Below, one piece after another: positions 1-8,333 of a stretch of DNA of 29,674 bases (position 1 is its first letter; each line of letters starts with the position of its first letter). Where the stretch lies: NCBI GenBank assembly GCA_035535055.1, contig DATLQT010000033.1, forward strand, positions 1-29,674, written 5' to 3'. This stretch comes from UBA6019 sp035535055. GTDB taxonomy: Bacteria > Chloroflexota > Dormibacteria > Dormibacterales > Dormibacteraceae. The notes beneath the pieces are model-generated. The model was not told the origin of the DNA and searched no databases. It saw only the letters and a list, made by a program, of their open reading frames with translations. Both the position numbers and the translations under genes were made by a program.

Positions 1-909
<909 letters not shown>

Positions 910-1040
910 CACCTATAACTCACTCTTCAGCACAGCTGAAAGGCGCTTCCAAAATTCAGACCAATGGATCCGAAGAAGACGCCGGAAGGCATACGGCAAG
1001 ATCGACAAAGACCAAATTCGGTTGCTGCGAAGCAAAGAGA

Positions 1041-1068
1041 GGCCGGGCGCTTGTGCGTCCGGCCTTTT
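1041..1068 (+). terminator. Intrinsic terminator of the rRNA operon
   Basis: The arms GGCCGGGCGC (1041-1050) and GCGTCCGGCC (1055-1064) pair over 10 bp with one G-U pair, around a TTGT loop. A TTTT run follows at 1065-1068. It lies about 130 nt after the 23S end. The spacer 910-1040 holds no 5S rRNA or tRNA that I can recognise and probably serves as the 23S trailer. Confidence 0.85.
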
Positions 1069-1087
1069 CTGTTTACGTGGCGCGCGT

Positions 1088-1093
1088 TATACT
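1088..1093 (+). promoter_or_regulatory. Putative -10 element for the zinc-ribbon/riboflavin operon
   Basis: TATACT matches five of six positions of the bacterial -10 consensus and lies between the rRNA terminator and the first gene of the rib operon. No convincing -35 is seen 16-18 nt upstream. A ribosome binding site AGGAGG at 1129-1134 lies 10 nt before the GTG at 1145, so this transcript would have a normal leader of about 45 nt. Confidence 0.5.
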
Positions 1094-1144
1094 CGCCGCC
1101 GCTCAAACGCGCGAAGCCCACAGCAGCCAGGAGGGAGCCCTTTC

Positions 1145-1435
1145 GTGACCACGTTTCTTGATCGGACGCTAGTCTGCCGCGACTGCGGCATCGAGTTCAC
1201 CTTCACCGCCGGGGAGCAGGAGTTCTACCAGACCAAGGGACTGCTGAACGAGCCCGGCCGGTGTCCCGAATGCCGGTCGCTGCGCCGCGAGGGTCGCTCG
1301 GTCAACCGGGCGCGCGCCATGCATCAGGTAGTCTGCGCCGTGTGCGGCATGACGACCGAGGTGCCCTTCCTGCCGACCCAGGGGCGGCCCGTCTACTGCC
1401 AGGACTGCTTCCAACAGATCCGGACGCGCGCGTAG
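1145..1435 (+). CDS. Small zinc-ribbon protein with four CxxC motifs, first gene of the rib operon
   Basis: A 96-residue protein of unknown function resembling the 'probable zinc-ribbon domain' (zf-trcl) family. Four CxxC pairs are visible at C11/C14, C40/C43, C64/C67 and C85/C88, enough ligands for two zinc sites. There is no signal peptide or membrane segment, so it is probably cytoplasmic. The GTG start is chosen for the AGGAGG sequence 10 nt upstream; the open frame extends further upstream into the rRNA trailer, which is not credible coding. It ends 23 nt before ribD and appears to share the rib promoter. Proteins of this type are often guessed to bind nucleic acid or act as metal-binding accessories, but nothing here proves a role in flavin synthesis. 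Confidence 0.8.
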   Translation: MTTFLDRTLVCRDCGIEFTFTAGEQEFYQTKGLLNEPGRCPECRSLRREGRSVNRARAMHQVVCAVCGMTTEVPFLPTQGRPVYCQDCFQQIRTRA

Positions 1436-1458
1436 GGCAGGGCGCCGACCGGCGGTGG

Positions 1459-2547
1459 ATGCGGCGGGCATTCGAACTCGCCGCGCTTGCCGAGCACGCG
1501 ACCAGTCCCAACCCGATGGTTGGCGCGGTGGTACTTGACGCGTCTGGAAAGAATGCCGGCGAGGGCTTCCACGCTCGCGCCGGCGACAGGCATGCTGAGA
1601 GGATCGCACTCCAGCGCGCCGGGGCGCGGGCGCATGGCGGCACCCTATACGTCACCCTCGAGCCCTGCTACCACCAGGGCCGCACTCCTCCCTGCACGGC
1701 GGCCGTCATCGACGCGGAGCCAAAGCGCGTTGTCGTCGCCATGGAGGACCCCGATTCCAGGGTGGCCGGCGCCGGCATCGCGGCCCTACGCGCCGCGGGC
1801 ATTGAAGTCGAGGTAGGCGTCGACAGAGAGGCTGCCGAGCGGCTGAACCGGTTCTACCTGAAGCATCGGCGGACCGGCAGGCCCTGGGTGACCGTCAAGT
1901 TCGCCAGCAGCGTGGACGGCAAGATCGCGACCCGGACGGGGGAATCCCGATGGATCACCGGCAAGGCCGCTCGCGAGGAGGGTCACCGCCTCCGGCAGCG
2001 CCACGACGCCATCCTGGTCGGCGCCCACACCGTCCGCGCGGATGATCCCGAGCTCACCAACCGGCTGCCGGACGCGACCCGGCAGCCACTGCGCGTCGTC
2101 TTGGACTCACGCGCTCGTACAGCCGAGACCGCGCGGGTCCTCAAGGACCAGGAGAAGGCTCCTACGATCGTTGTGGTCACCGCCGATGCGCCTGCGGATC
2201 GGCGGGAGGCGCTGGCCCGTACGGGCGTCGAGGTGGTGGAGCTTCTGGCCGACGCCACCGGACGCGCCGACCTCCCGTCGCTGCTTGACCTGCTGGGCGG
2301 CCGCGGCATCCTGAGCGTCCTCGTCGAAGGCGGAGCGTTCGTCCACGGCGCGCTTTTCGACGCCGGCCTGGTCGACGGGGTGGTCGCCTTCCTCGCCCCG
2401 ATCGTGATCGGCGGCAAAGAAGCGCCCGGTGCGGTGGGCGGCCAGGGCGTGGCAAAGCTGGCGGAGGCCGGCCGGCTGGTCAACCTGGAGGTAAACCAGG
2501 TCGGCGATGACATCATGGTCAGCGGTGATGTTCACCGGGATCGTTAG
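1459..2547 (+). CDS. ribD: Bifunctional diaminohydroxyphosphoribosylaminopyrimidine deaminase / 5-amino-6-(5-phosphoribosylamino)uracil reductase
   Basis: RibD carries out the second and third steps of riboflavin synthesis from GTP: deamination of the pyrimidine ring, then NADPH-dependent reduction of the ribose. The 362 residues match the usual length of about 360. The N-terminal deaminase domain shows TSPNPMVGAVV, the zinc/catalytic motif HAE and the second zinc motif PCYHQGRTPPC. The C-terminal reductase domain shows VKFASSVDGKIA and the downstream VGAHTVRADDP region. ATG 1459 is used because it leaves the typical short lead before the SPNP motif; the ribosome binding site is weak. Its 3' end overlaps ribE by 20 nt, which indicates coupled translation. 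Confidence 0.96.
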   Translation: MRRAFELAALAEHATSPNPMVGAVVLDASGKNAGEGFHARAGDRHAERIALQRAGARAHGGTLYVTLEPCYHQGRTPPCTAAVIDAEPKRVVVAMEDPDSRVAGAGIAALRAAGIEVEVGVDREAAERLNRFYLKHRRTGRPWVTVKFASSVDGKIATRTGESRWITGKAAREEGHRLRQRHDAILVGAHTVRADDPELTNRLPDATRQPLRVVLDSRARTAETARVLKDQEKAPTIVVVTADAPADRREALARTGVEVVELLADATGRADLPSLLDLLGGRGILSVLVEGGAFVHGALFDAGLVDGVVAFLAPIVIGGKEAPGAVGGQGVAKLAEAGRLVNLEVNQVGDDIMVSGDVHRDR

Positions 2548-3130
2548 CGCCCTCGGGCGGGTAGTCGAGGCGGGGGGCGGCCGGCTCTGGATCGACCACG
2601 GGCCGACGGCCGAGCGGGCGAAGATCGGCGGCAGCGTGGCCGTCAACGGCGTCTGCTTGACGGTGGTCGAGCTCGTGGGTAGCGCCTTTCGGGCTGAGGT
2701 CGTGCCGGAGACGCTTCGCCGCAGCAACCTCGGTGCCCTGTGGCCCGGCGACCTCGTCAACCTCGAGCTTCCGGTCAGCCCCGACGGGCTCCTCGACGGC
2801 CATCTCGTCCAGGGCCACGTCGATGCCACGGCGGCGGTGAGGGGGGTGAGGACGATGGCACTCGGCTGGGAGGTGGATCTAGAACTGGCGCCCGAGATCG
2901 CCGCCTACGTCGCCGAGAAGGGCTCGATCGCCATCGACGGGATCAGCCTCACCGTCACCCGGGTGAACGACGGGACGGCCACCTTCACGGTGGCCCTGAT
3001 CCCGCACTCCCTGCAGAACACGATCGCGGGGAGCTACGCCGCCGGCACCGTGGTGAATCTCGAGGTCGACGTCGTCGCCCGCTACGTCGAGCGGTTGGTA
3101 CGGTCACGGACCTTCCCGGGTATTAAATAG
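2528..3130 (+). CDS. ribE: Riboflavin synthase, alpha chain
   Basis: This enzyme dismutates two molecules of 6,7-dimethyl-8-ribityllumazine into riboflavin and the pyrimidine recycled by RibH. The 200-residue protein begins with the family's diagnostic MFTGIV and contains two homologous lumazine-binding barrels of about 95 residues each. Repeated segments GGSVAVNGVCLTV (first barrel) and GSIAIDGISLTV (second barrel) show this duplication. An earlier in-frame start exists but would add residues before MFTGI, so ATG 2528 is chosen. It overlaps ribD and is followed 10 nt later by ribBA. Confidence 0.97.
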   Translation: MFTGIVSALGRVVEAGGGRLWIDHGPTAERAKIGGSVAVNGVCLTVVELVGSAFRAEVVPETLRRSNLGALWPGDLVNLELPVSPDGLLDGHLVQGHVDATAAVRGVRTMALGWEVDLELAPEIAAYVAEKGSIAIDGISLTVTRVNDGTATFTVALIPHSLQNTIAGSYAAGTVVNLEVDVVARYVERLVRSRTFPGIK

Positions 3131-3140
3131 CGGAGTAGAG

Positions 3141-4337
3141 ATGCCACTGGCAACCATCCCGGAAGCGCTCGAGGAATTCAAAGCCGGACGCCCGGTCATC
3201 ATCGTCGACGACGAGGATCGGGAGAACGAGGGCGACCTGGCCATGGCCGCCGAGAAGGTGACGCCCGAATGGATCGCCTTCATGGCCAAGACGGGTGGCG
3301 GCCTGATCTGCATGCCATGCATGGCCGAGCGACTTGACGAGCTCGACATCGAGCCGATGGTCACCAAGAACACCAGCCGCTTCGGCACCGCCTTCAGCGT
3401 CAGTATCGAGGCGCGACACCTGGTGACCACCGGGATCAGCGCCTACGATCGCGCGGCCACCATCCGCCACGTCCTCGACCCGAGCGCCAAGCCGAGCGAC
3501 TTCGCCAAGCCCGGCCATACCTTCCCGCTTCGTGCCGCCGAGGGTGGCGTCCTGATGCGGGCCGGCCAGACCGAGGCCGCGGTGGACCTCGCCCGGCTCG
3601 GCGGTCTCTACCCCGCTGGCGTGATCTGCGAGTTGATGAACGACGACGGGACCATGGCCCGGATGCCGGACCTGGAGAAGTTCGCGAAGCAGCACAACCT
3701 GAAGATCGTCGCCATCAAAGACCTGATCGCCTACCGGCGCCGCAATGAGAAGCAGGTCGAGTGCGTCGCCATAACCAGCATTCCGAACGAGTTCGGCACC
3801 TGGCGCGCCTTCGCCTACGAGGATGTCCTGAGGAAGGAATCGCATCTAGCCATGATGATGGGCGAGATCCACGGCGATCAACCCACCCTGCTGAGGGTTC
3901 ACTCCGAGTGCCTTACCGGCGATGTCTTCGGCAGCCTTCGCTGCGACTGCGGCTCCCAGCTCCGGCGGGCGATGGAGCTCATCGCCGAGGAAGGCTCGGG
4001 CGTGATCCTCTACATCAAGCACCACGAGGGCCGAGGCATCGGGCTGGTCGAGAAGCTGCGTGCGTACGCGATGCAGGATTCGGGCCTCGACACCGTCGAG
4101 GCCAATGAGGCGCTCGGCCATCCCGCCGACCGGCGCGAATACGGGATCGGCAGCCAGATCCTCTTCGACCTCGGCGTCCGCAAGATGCGGATCCTCACCA
4201 ACAATCCGCGCAAGTACCACGGCGTCGAGGGCATCGGCCTCGAGGTGGTTGAGCAGGTACCGATCCGGATCAGCGCCAACCCCTACAACGAGCGCTACCT
4301 GCAGACCAAGAAAGAGAAGATGGGGCATCTCCTCTGA
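3141..4337 (+). CDS. ribBA: Bifunctional 3,4-dihydroxy-2-butanone-4-phosphate synthase / GTP cyclohydrolase II
   Basis: A fused enzyme feeding both branches of riboflavin synthesis: ribulose 5-phosphate to dihydroxybutanone phosphate, and GTP to the first pyrimidine intermediate. The 398 residues are the usual length. The N-terminal RibB half has the acidic motif DDEDRENEGDL and covers roughly residues 1-205. The RibA half has the zinc cysteines in CLTGDVFGSLRCDCGSQL, the HHEGRGIGL catalytic region, and LTNNPRK near the C-terminus. GGAG lies 6 nt before the ATG. Both domains look intact, so one protein supplies both precursors. Confidence 0.97.
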   Translation: MPLATIPEALEEFKAGRPVIIVDDEDRENEGDLAMAAEKVTPEWIAFMAKTGGGLICMPCMAERLDELDIEPMVTKNTSRFGTAFSVSIEARHLVTTGISAYDRAATIRHVLDPSAKPSDFAKPGHTFPLRAAEGGVLMRAGQTEAAVDLARLGGLYPAGVICELMNDDGTMARMPDLEKFAKQHNLKIVAIKDLIAYRRRNEKQVECVAITSIPNEFGTWRAFAYEDVLRKESHLAMMMGEIHGDQPTLLRVHSECLTGDVFGSLRCDCGSQLRRAMELIAEEGSGVILYIKHHEGRGIGLVEKLRAYAMQDSGLDTVEANEALGHPADRREYGIGSQILFDLGVRKMRILTNNPRKYHGVEGIGLEVVEQVPIRISANPYNERYLQTKKEKMGHLL

Positions 4338-4340
4338 GGC

Positions 4341-4802
4341 GTGGGCAGAAAGGGTAGGCAGGGCTCGCTCGAAGGCAGGGGACTGACGGTCGGCATCGTC
4401 GCCGCGCGCTACAACGAGGAGATCGTGGAGGCGCTGGTCGAGGGCGCGCTGAGGGCGCTCGAAGAGCACGGCGCCAAAGCTGAGCCGGTACTGTCCGTAC
4501 CTGGATCGTTCGAGATCCCGATCGCCGCCCAAGCCCTGGCTGACGCGGGCCGGGTGGACGCCGTGATCTGTCTCGGCTGCGTCATCAAGGGCGAGACCGC
4601 GCACTTCGAGCACATAGCCGAGGGCGCGGCCCGCGGCATCCAGGACGTGGCTTTGGAGACCGGCGTCCCCTGCGTCTTTGGCGTGCTGACCACTTACACC
4701 GAAGAGCAGGCCCGGGCGCGGACCGATAAGGGCCGGGAGGCCGCCGAAACCGCCATCGAGATGGCCAACCTCCTGAAGACAGTCCGAGGCCGCGAGGCCT
4801 AA
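4341..4802 (+). CDS. ribH: 6,7-dimethyl-8-ribityllumazine synthase
   Basis: RibH condenses the RibA/RibD-derived pyrimidine with the RibB product to give lumazine, the substrate of RibE; the family forms 60-mer or decameric shells. The 153-residue protein contains VPGSFEIPIAAQAL, LGCVIKGETAHFEH (with the catalytic histidine in HFEH) and GVLTTYTEEQA. The GTG start lies 3 nt after the ribBA stop. Relative to the family, the stretch just after EQARAR is slightly shortened. This is the last gene of the operon; the next genes face it from the minus strand, and the 75-nt convergent gap holds only a weak GC hairpin. Confidence 0.96.
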   Translation: MGRKGRQGSLEGRGLTVGIVAARYNEEIVEALVEGALRALEEHGAKAEPVLSVPGSFEIPIAAQALADAGRVDAVICLGCVIKGETAHFEHIAEGAARGIQDVALETGVPCVFGVLTTYTEEQARARTDKGREAAETAIEMANLLKTVRGREA

Positions 4803-4877
4803 GAAAACCCGCCCACCCAGGGGCTGACCGGTCGCCCCCGCAACGGCACGCCCGAGCTTCAGGCGGCCCGAGCCGAG

Positions 4878-5219
4878 CTAGCCTGAACCGCTGAGCCCCC
4901 AGCTGATCCGCCGCTCAGGGTCGAGCCGAGCCCGTTCGGGCCCGACAAGGCTGCAGCGCCCCTGCATGCTGATCCCGCGCTTGGGCCCCATCGCGTCCAC
5001 AACCAACGCCGCTCGCGGGTCAGCGGAGAGGTTGCGGAGCTTGGCTCCATCGACGTCGAACTCGACGGCGCCGTCCTCAGTGAGGGCGTACATCACCGGG
5101 ACCACCTGCGGCCAGCCGCGGGCGGAGACGGTGGCCAGCCGGGCCAGGCGCTGGGAGCCCAAGAACTCCAGTTCGTCTTCGCTGAAGCCGGTGAAACCGG
5201 TCAAGCCGCTGAAGCTCAC
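4878..5219 (-). CDS. PPOX-class flavin/F420-binding split-barrel protein
   Basis: A 113-residue protein of the pyridoxamine 5'-phosphate oxidase-like split beta-barrel superfamily. Visible family features are LASQRLARLATVS-type entry (GSQRLARLATVSARGWPQ), VVPVMYALTEDG and the later DPRAALVVDAM...RGISMQGR pattern. These resemble small actinobacterial PPOX proteins that use FMN or F420, but the sequence does not settle which cofactor or substrate is used. The GTG start overlaps the stop of the upstream gene as GTGA, so translation is coupled. It is the last gene of the minus-strand hutI-like operon. The protein is near the short end for the family. Confidence 0.8.
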   Translation of the reverse strand: MSFSGLTGFTGFSEDELEFLGSQRLARLATVSARGWPQVVPVMYALTEDGAVEFDVDGAKLRNLSADPRAALVVDAMGPKRGISMQGRCSLVGPERARLDPERRISWGLSGSG

Positions 5220-5947
5220 CTCTCCAAAGCGGTCAAGTAGTTCAGCGCGTGTAGGTAGGCGTGCACCCCGGCGGTCACGGAGTCGGTGGAGGCGCCGCGC
5301 CCGGTGACTATCCGCTCACCAATCGAGAGCTCGACCACCGCCTCCGCCATGGCGTCGCGGCCTGGGGTAGCCGAGAAGGCGGCGAAGGATTCGACGGCGG
5401 CGGCTTGACCGGTTAGCTTCTCGATGGCTTTGAATGCCGCGTCGAGCGGGCCGTCACCCTGCTGGCGACGCATCGCCGGCCCGTCGTCCAGCTGCAGGGT
5501 CACCTCGGCCGTCGCCGGCATCCCGGTCGTGGTCTGGATGGTGAGCGCCAGCAGCCGGAGCCGCCCGGGTGCGTCGGCGAGTACCTCCTCGGCGACCGCA
5601 CGCACGTCTTCCCGGAACACCTGCTCCTTGTCCTCGCAGAGCGAGAGGACCGCGCTGTAGATGGCATCCAGCTCGGTCGCGCCTTTCGCGAGCGGGATGC
5701 CCGCCTCGGCCAGCTCGTGGCCGAGCAGCTCGCGGCCGGCGGGGGTCCCGGCCAGCCCGGCGGCGAGGTCGAAGCCGAGCTCGGCCTTGTCGATGGCACG
5801 GTCGCGCAGCGGGCCGCCGTGGGGGGTCAGGATGGCGAGCCGCCGCTCGCCATCCGTGATGACGACCTGTTCGCCGCCTCCGGCGACCTGCGCGATCAGG
5901 GCGTCGGCTCGTTCCTTCAGCTCATTGACGCTGACGAAAGTGGCCAC
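5216..5947 (-). CDS. Phd/YefM-like N-terminus fused to an orphan 2-isopropylmalate synthase regulatory domain
   Basis: A 243-residue chimera. Residues 1-45 resemble the Phd/YefM antitoxin fold: VSVNELKERADALIAQV, then GGGEQVVITDGERRLAIL. Residues about 60-125 resemble the linker subdomain of 2-isopropylmalate synthase (DAIYSAVLSLCEDKEQVFREDV). Residues about 128-243 match the C-terminal allosteric (LeuA dimer) domain, with GDGPLDA at 164-170 and GRGASTDSV at 217-225. The catalytic TIM barrel is absent, so it cannot make isopropylmalate. The GTG start lies 15 nt after the ftcD stop with no clear ribosome binding site. A ligand-sensing, possibly DNA-binding regulator is conceivable but is inference. 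No toxin gene lies next to it. Confidence 0.72.
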   Translation of the reverse strand: MATFVSVNELKERADALIAQVAGGGEQVVITDGERRLAILTPHGGPLRDRAIDKAELGFDLAAGLAGTPAGRELLGHELAEAGIPLAKGATELDAIYSAVLSLCEDKEQVFREDVRAVAEEVLADAPGRLRLLALTIQTTTGMPATAEVTLQLDDGPAMRRQQGDGPLDAAFKAIEKLTGQAAAVESFAAFSATPGRDAMAEAVVELSIGERIVTGRGASTDSVTAGVHAYLHALNYLTALER

Positions 5948-5962
5948 CGCGACCCAGTCTAG

Positions 5963-7102
5963 TCAGGGATCAAGCGCGGCGATGCGCTCGTCGAGCGCGG
6001 CCATGCGTTCCGGGAAGCTTTTGCGGACCCCACTCGAGATGGCCTCGGCGAAGCCCCGCCCCGCCACCGCCAGCAGGAGCTCGAGCCCGTCACTGGAGAC
6101 GCGCCCGGCCCGCAGCACCAGGCGCAGGGCGGCGCAGCGCTCGGCGCCGGCCAGAACGTCGTCGAAGCCGAGGCCGGCCAGCGACTCGCCTTCCTCCTCG
6201 AGCCGGGAGGCCAGCCGTGCCATCTCCTCCGAGCCGGCTGAGCCGGTACCGCGATCCCGGCAGGCGCGGGCGGCAGCGCGGGCGGCGGCAGCGCTCAACC
6301 GGGACTCGAGCAGCCGGCCGTCGGCTCCCGGGCAGCCGGCGGCGGCGGAGGCGGGGCAGAGGCCGACCACCTCTTCGGAGGCGATCGTCGCGCCAGGCGG
6401 CAGCCGCTTCCACGCCTCCTCGAAGGCACGGCCGGGCGGCGTCTCCCCGAGCCGGGTCAGGTTCATCGAGAGCTGGATCCCGGCCGAGACTCGGAAGACC
6501 AGGGCCAGGATTCCCGGCACCCCGCCGGCCGACTCGCGCAGCGACGCGGCCAGTCGGCGGGCCTCCTCGATCTCGACTCCGTTCAGCACCAGGTTGTAGG
6601 CGACCAGCGGCGGCCGCGCGCCGACCGCAACCGAGCCCGCGGTGGGGTGCGAAGCCCCACCGAGGTCGAAGGGTGGTGGGTTGCCCGACCGGATCTCGGC
6701 GAGGGTGCGAGGCGCGGACGGGGAGGCGGCGCCGTAGAAGTGAACCGGGACATGGAGCTCGTCCCAGATCCGATCTCCGAGCGCGCGGGCGGCCGCTGCC
6801 GCCTCTTCGAGCGTCGACGAACCGAGGGGCACGAAGGGGATGACGTCGGCCGCCCCGCGGCGCGGATGGACTCCTGAGTGGCGTCCGAGGTCGATGCTCT
6901 CCGCCGCAGCGGCGACCGCGGCGAACACCCCGTCGGACAGGGACACCGAACCGGCCAGCGAGAGCACCAGCCGGTTGTGGTCGGGATCGGCCGAGCTGTC
7001 GAGGACAAAAGCTCCGCCTGCCGTGGCCGCCGCTGCCAGCCGCTCCATCACCTGCGGGTCGCGTCCCTCGGAGAAGTTGGGGACCGACTCGAGGAGCGTC
7101 AA
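5963..7102 (-). CDS. ftcD: Glutamate formimidoyltransferase (FtcD N-terminal type)
   Basis: The family transfers the formimino group of formiminoglutamate to tetrahydrofolate, the last stage of one histidine degradation route. The N-terminus LLESVPNFSEGRD is diagnostic. DHNRLVLSLAG, RHSGVHPRRGAADVIPFVPL (H79 matches the catalytic histidine of characterised enzymes) and the later SMNL/EVVGL blocks follow in order. Of 379 residues, the last 90 or so are too short to be a cyclodeaminase domain and look like a low-complexity helical tail. The TTG start overlaps the hutI-like stop as TTGA. Active-site motifs look intact, in contrast to its upstream partner. Confidence 0.9.
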   Translation of the reverse strand: MTLLESVPNFSEGRDPQVMERLAAAATAGGAFVLDSSADPDHNRLVLSLAGSVSLSDGVFAAVAAAAESIDLGRHSGVHPRRGAADVIPFVPLGSSTLEEAAAAARALGDRIWDELHVPVHFYGAASPSAPRTLAEIRSGNPPPFDLGGASHPTAGSVAVGARPPLVAYNLVLNGVEIEEARRLAASLRESAGGVPGILALVFRVSAGIQLSMNLTRLGETPPGRAFEEAWKRLPPGATIASEEVVGLCPASAAAGCPGADGRLLESRLSAAAARAAARACRDRGTGSAGSEEMARLASRLEEEGESLAGLGFDDVLAGAERCAALRLVLRAGRVSSDGLELLLAVAGRGFAEAISSGVRKSFPERMAALDERIAALDP

Positions 7103-8316
7103 ACCGAGTGGACCAGGTGGCCGCTGCAGACGGTGCCGGTGACCAGGTTCACGCCCAGGCGGTAGGGAATCTCGAGGTAGGTGATGGCGTCCAGCAGCGC
7201 GAGGTCGCAGCGCTTACCGAGCCGGATCGACCCGCAGCGGCGGTGGATGCGAAGTGCCCTGGCACCACCGATGGTGGCGCCTTCGAGGGCCTCCTCCGGC
7301 GTCAGCCCCAGCTCCAGGCAGGCGAGGCCGATGGTGAGGCACATGTTCTCGGACGCGGACGTCCCGGGGTTGAAGTCGGAGGCGACCGCCAGCCGCGCGC
7401 CGGCTCCGGCGAGGACGCGGGCCGAGCCCTCGGTGGCCATCCTCAGGTTGACGGCGGTGCCCGGGCAAATGACGCAGACCGTCTGCGAGTTCGCCAGGAG
7501 CCGGGCGTCGCCCTCGCGCAGGTAGTGCAGGTGGTCGACCGAGGCGGCGCCCATCTCGACCGCCAGCCGGGCGCCGTCGCCGGGAGCCAGCTGAGCCGCC
7601 GAAAGCTTCAGTTGGTAGCCGAGCTCGGCCGCCCGCGAGAGCACCCGCCGGCACTGCCCTGTGTCCAGCGCCCCAGGGTCGGACCATACGTCGCAGAAGG
7701 CGGCCAGTCCGCGGAAGCGGGGCAACATCACTTCGCAGACCTCGTCGAGGTACTCGCTGGCCACCCGTTCGTCGGGGACCACCTGGGCGCCCATGAAGGT
7801 GGAGACGATCGCCTGGGGGCCGTCGGCAGCGAGGCGGGCCGCCGCCCGCAGCATGCTCTCCTCGGCCTCGACTGTCAGGCCGTAGCCGCTCTTCGCCTCG
7901 ACGGTGGTGACGCCGTGCTTTAGGAAGGAACGAAGTCGGGCCCTCCCGATCTCGACCAGGCCATCCTCTCCGGCTTGTCGGGTCAGCCGGACCGTCCGCA
8001 TGATGCCGCCGTCGGGGAAGACCTGGCCGCGGATCCGCGCCGCGGCCTCGTCGGCCCGCGATCCCGCCCAGAGGAGGTGGACGTGGGAGTCGACGAAGCC
8101 CGGCACGACGCAGCAGCCACCCGCGTCGACGACCCGGGCGCCTTCCGCCGGCCGCACCCGGCGCTGCCAGCGCCCGGTCGGCCCGACCCAGACTATCTGG
8201 CCATTTCGGGAGGCCACGGCAGCCTGCTCGAGGACTCCCAGCGGGCCCTCACCCAGCCCGGCTTCGCAGGTGACCAGCTGGCCGATTCCGTGGACAACCA
8301 GGTCGGCCTGGATCAC
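7099..8316 (-). CDS. Imidazolonepropionase-like amidohydrolase with altered active site
   Basis: The 405 residues align by eye with HutI along the whole length: metal motif HVH at 78-80, KSGYGL near 142-147, VDHL with H262, SDFNPG with D314, and the C-terminal LGKRCDLALLD. Compared with Bacillus subtilis HutI from memory, three active-site positions differ. GAHAVP is GAQVVP (Q178), and the HADE motif is SAAQ, replacing the metal-ligand histidine by S239 and the catalytic glutamate by Q242. H78, H80, H262 and D314 remain. The next gene, ftcD, fits histidine breakdown, but this protein may have a changed substrate or metal site. The GTG start sits 6 nt after a -10 element, so the transcript looks leaderless. 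hutH and hutU are not in the window. Confidence 0.82.
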   Translation of the reverse strand: MIQADLVVHGIGQLVTCEAGLGEGPLGVLEQAAVASRNGQIVWVGPTGRWQRRVRPAEGARVVDAGGCCVVPGFVDSHVHLLWAGSRADEAAARIRGQVFPDGGIMRTVRLTRQAGEDGLVEIGRARLRSFLKHGVTTVEAKSGYGLTVEAEESMLRAAARLAADGPQAIVSTFMGAQVVPDERVASEYLDEVCEVMLPRFRGLAAFCDVWSDPGALDTGQCRRVLSRAAELGYQLKLSAAQLAPGDGARLAVEMGAASVDHLHYLREGDARLLANSQTVCVICPGTAVNLRMATEGSARVLAGAGARLAVASDFNPGTSASENMCLTIGLACLELGLTPEEALEGATIGGARALRIHRRCGSIRLGKRCDLALLDAITYLEIPYRLGVNLVTGTVCSGHLVHSV

Positions 8317-8321
8317 GCGCT

Positions 8322-8328
8322 TAGAGTA
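8322..8328. promoter_or_regulatory. Overlapping divergent -10 elements, hutI-like operon and deacetylase gene
   Basis: On the plus strand TAGAGT (8322-8327) lies 6 nt before the deacetylase GTG at 8334. On the minus strand TACTCT (8328-8323) lies 6 nt before the hutI-like GTG at 8316. Only 17 nt separate the two start codons, so there is no room for leaders and both mRNAs would start at or near their start codons. No clear -35 elements are seen. Polymerase could occupy only one direction at a time. Confidence 0.55.
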
Positions 8329-8333
8329 GTCAG

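Noticed and set aside
4803..4877. Possible bidirectional terminator between ribH and the PPOX gene
   Set aside because: A GC-rich hairpin around GACCGGTC exists, but it lacks a convincing T-run on either strand.
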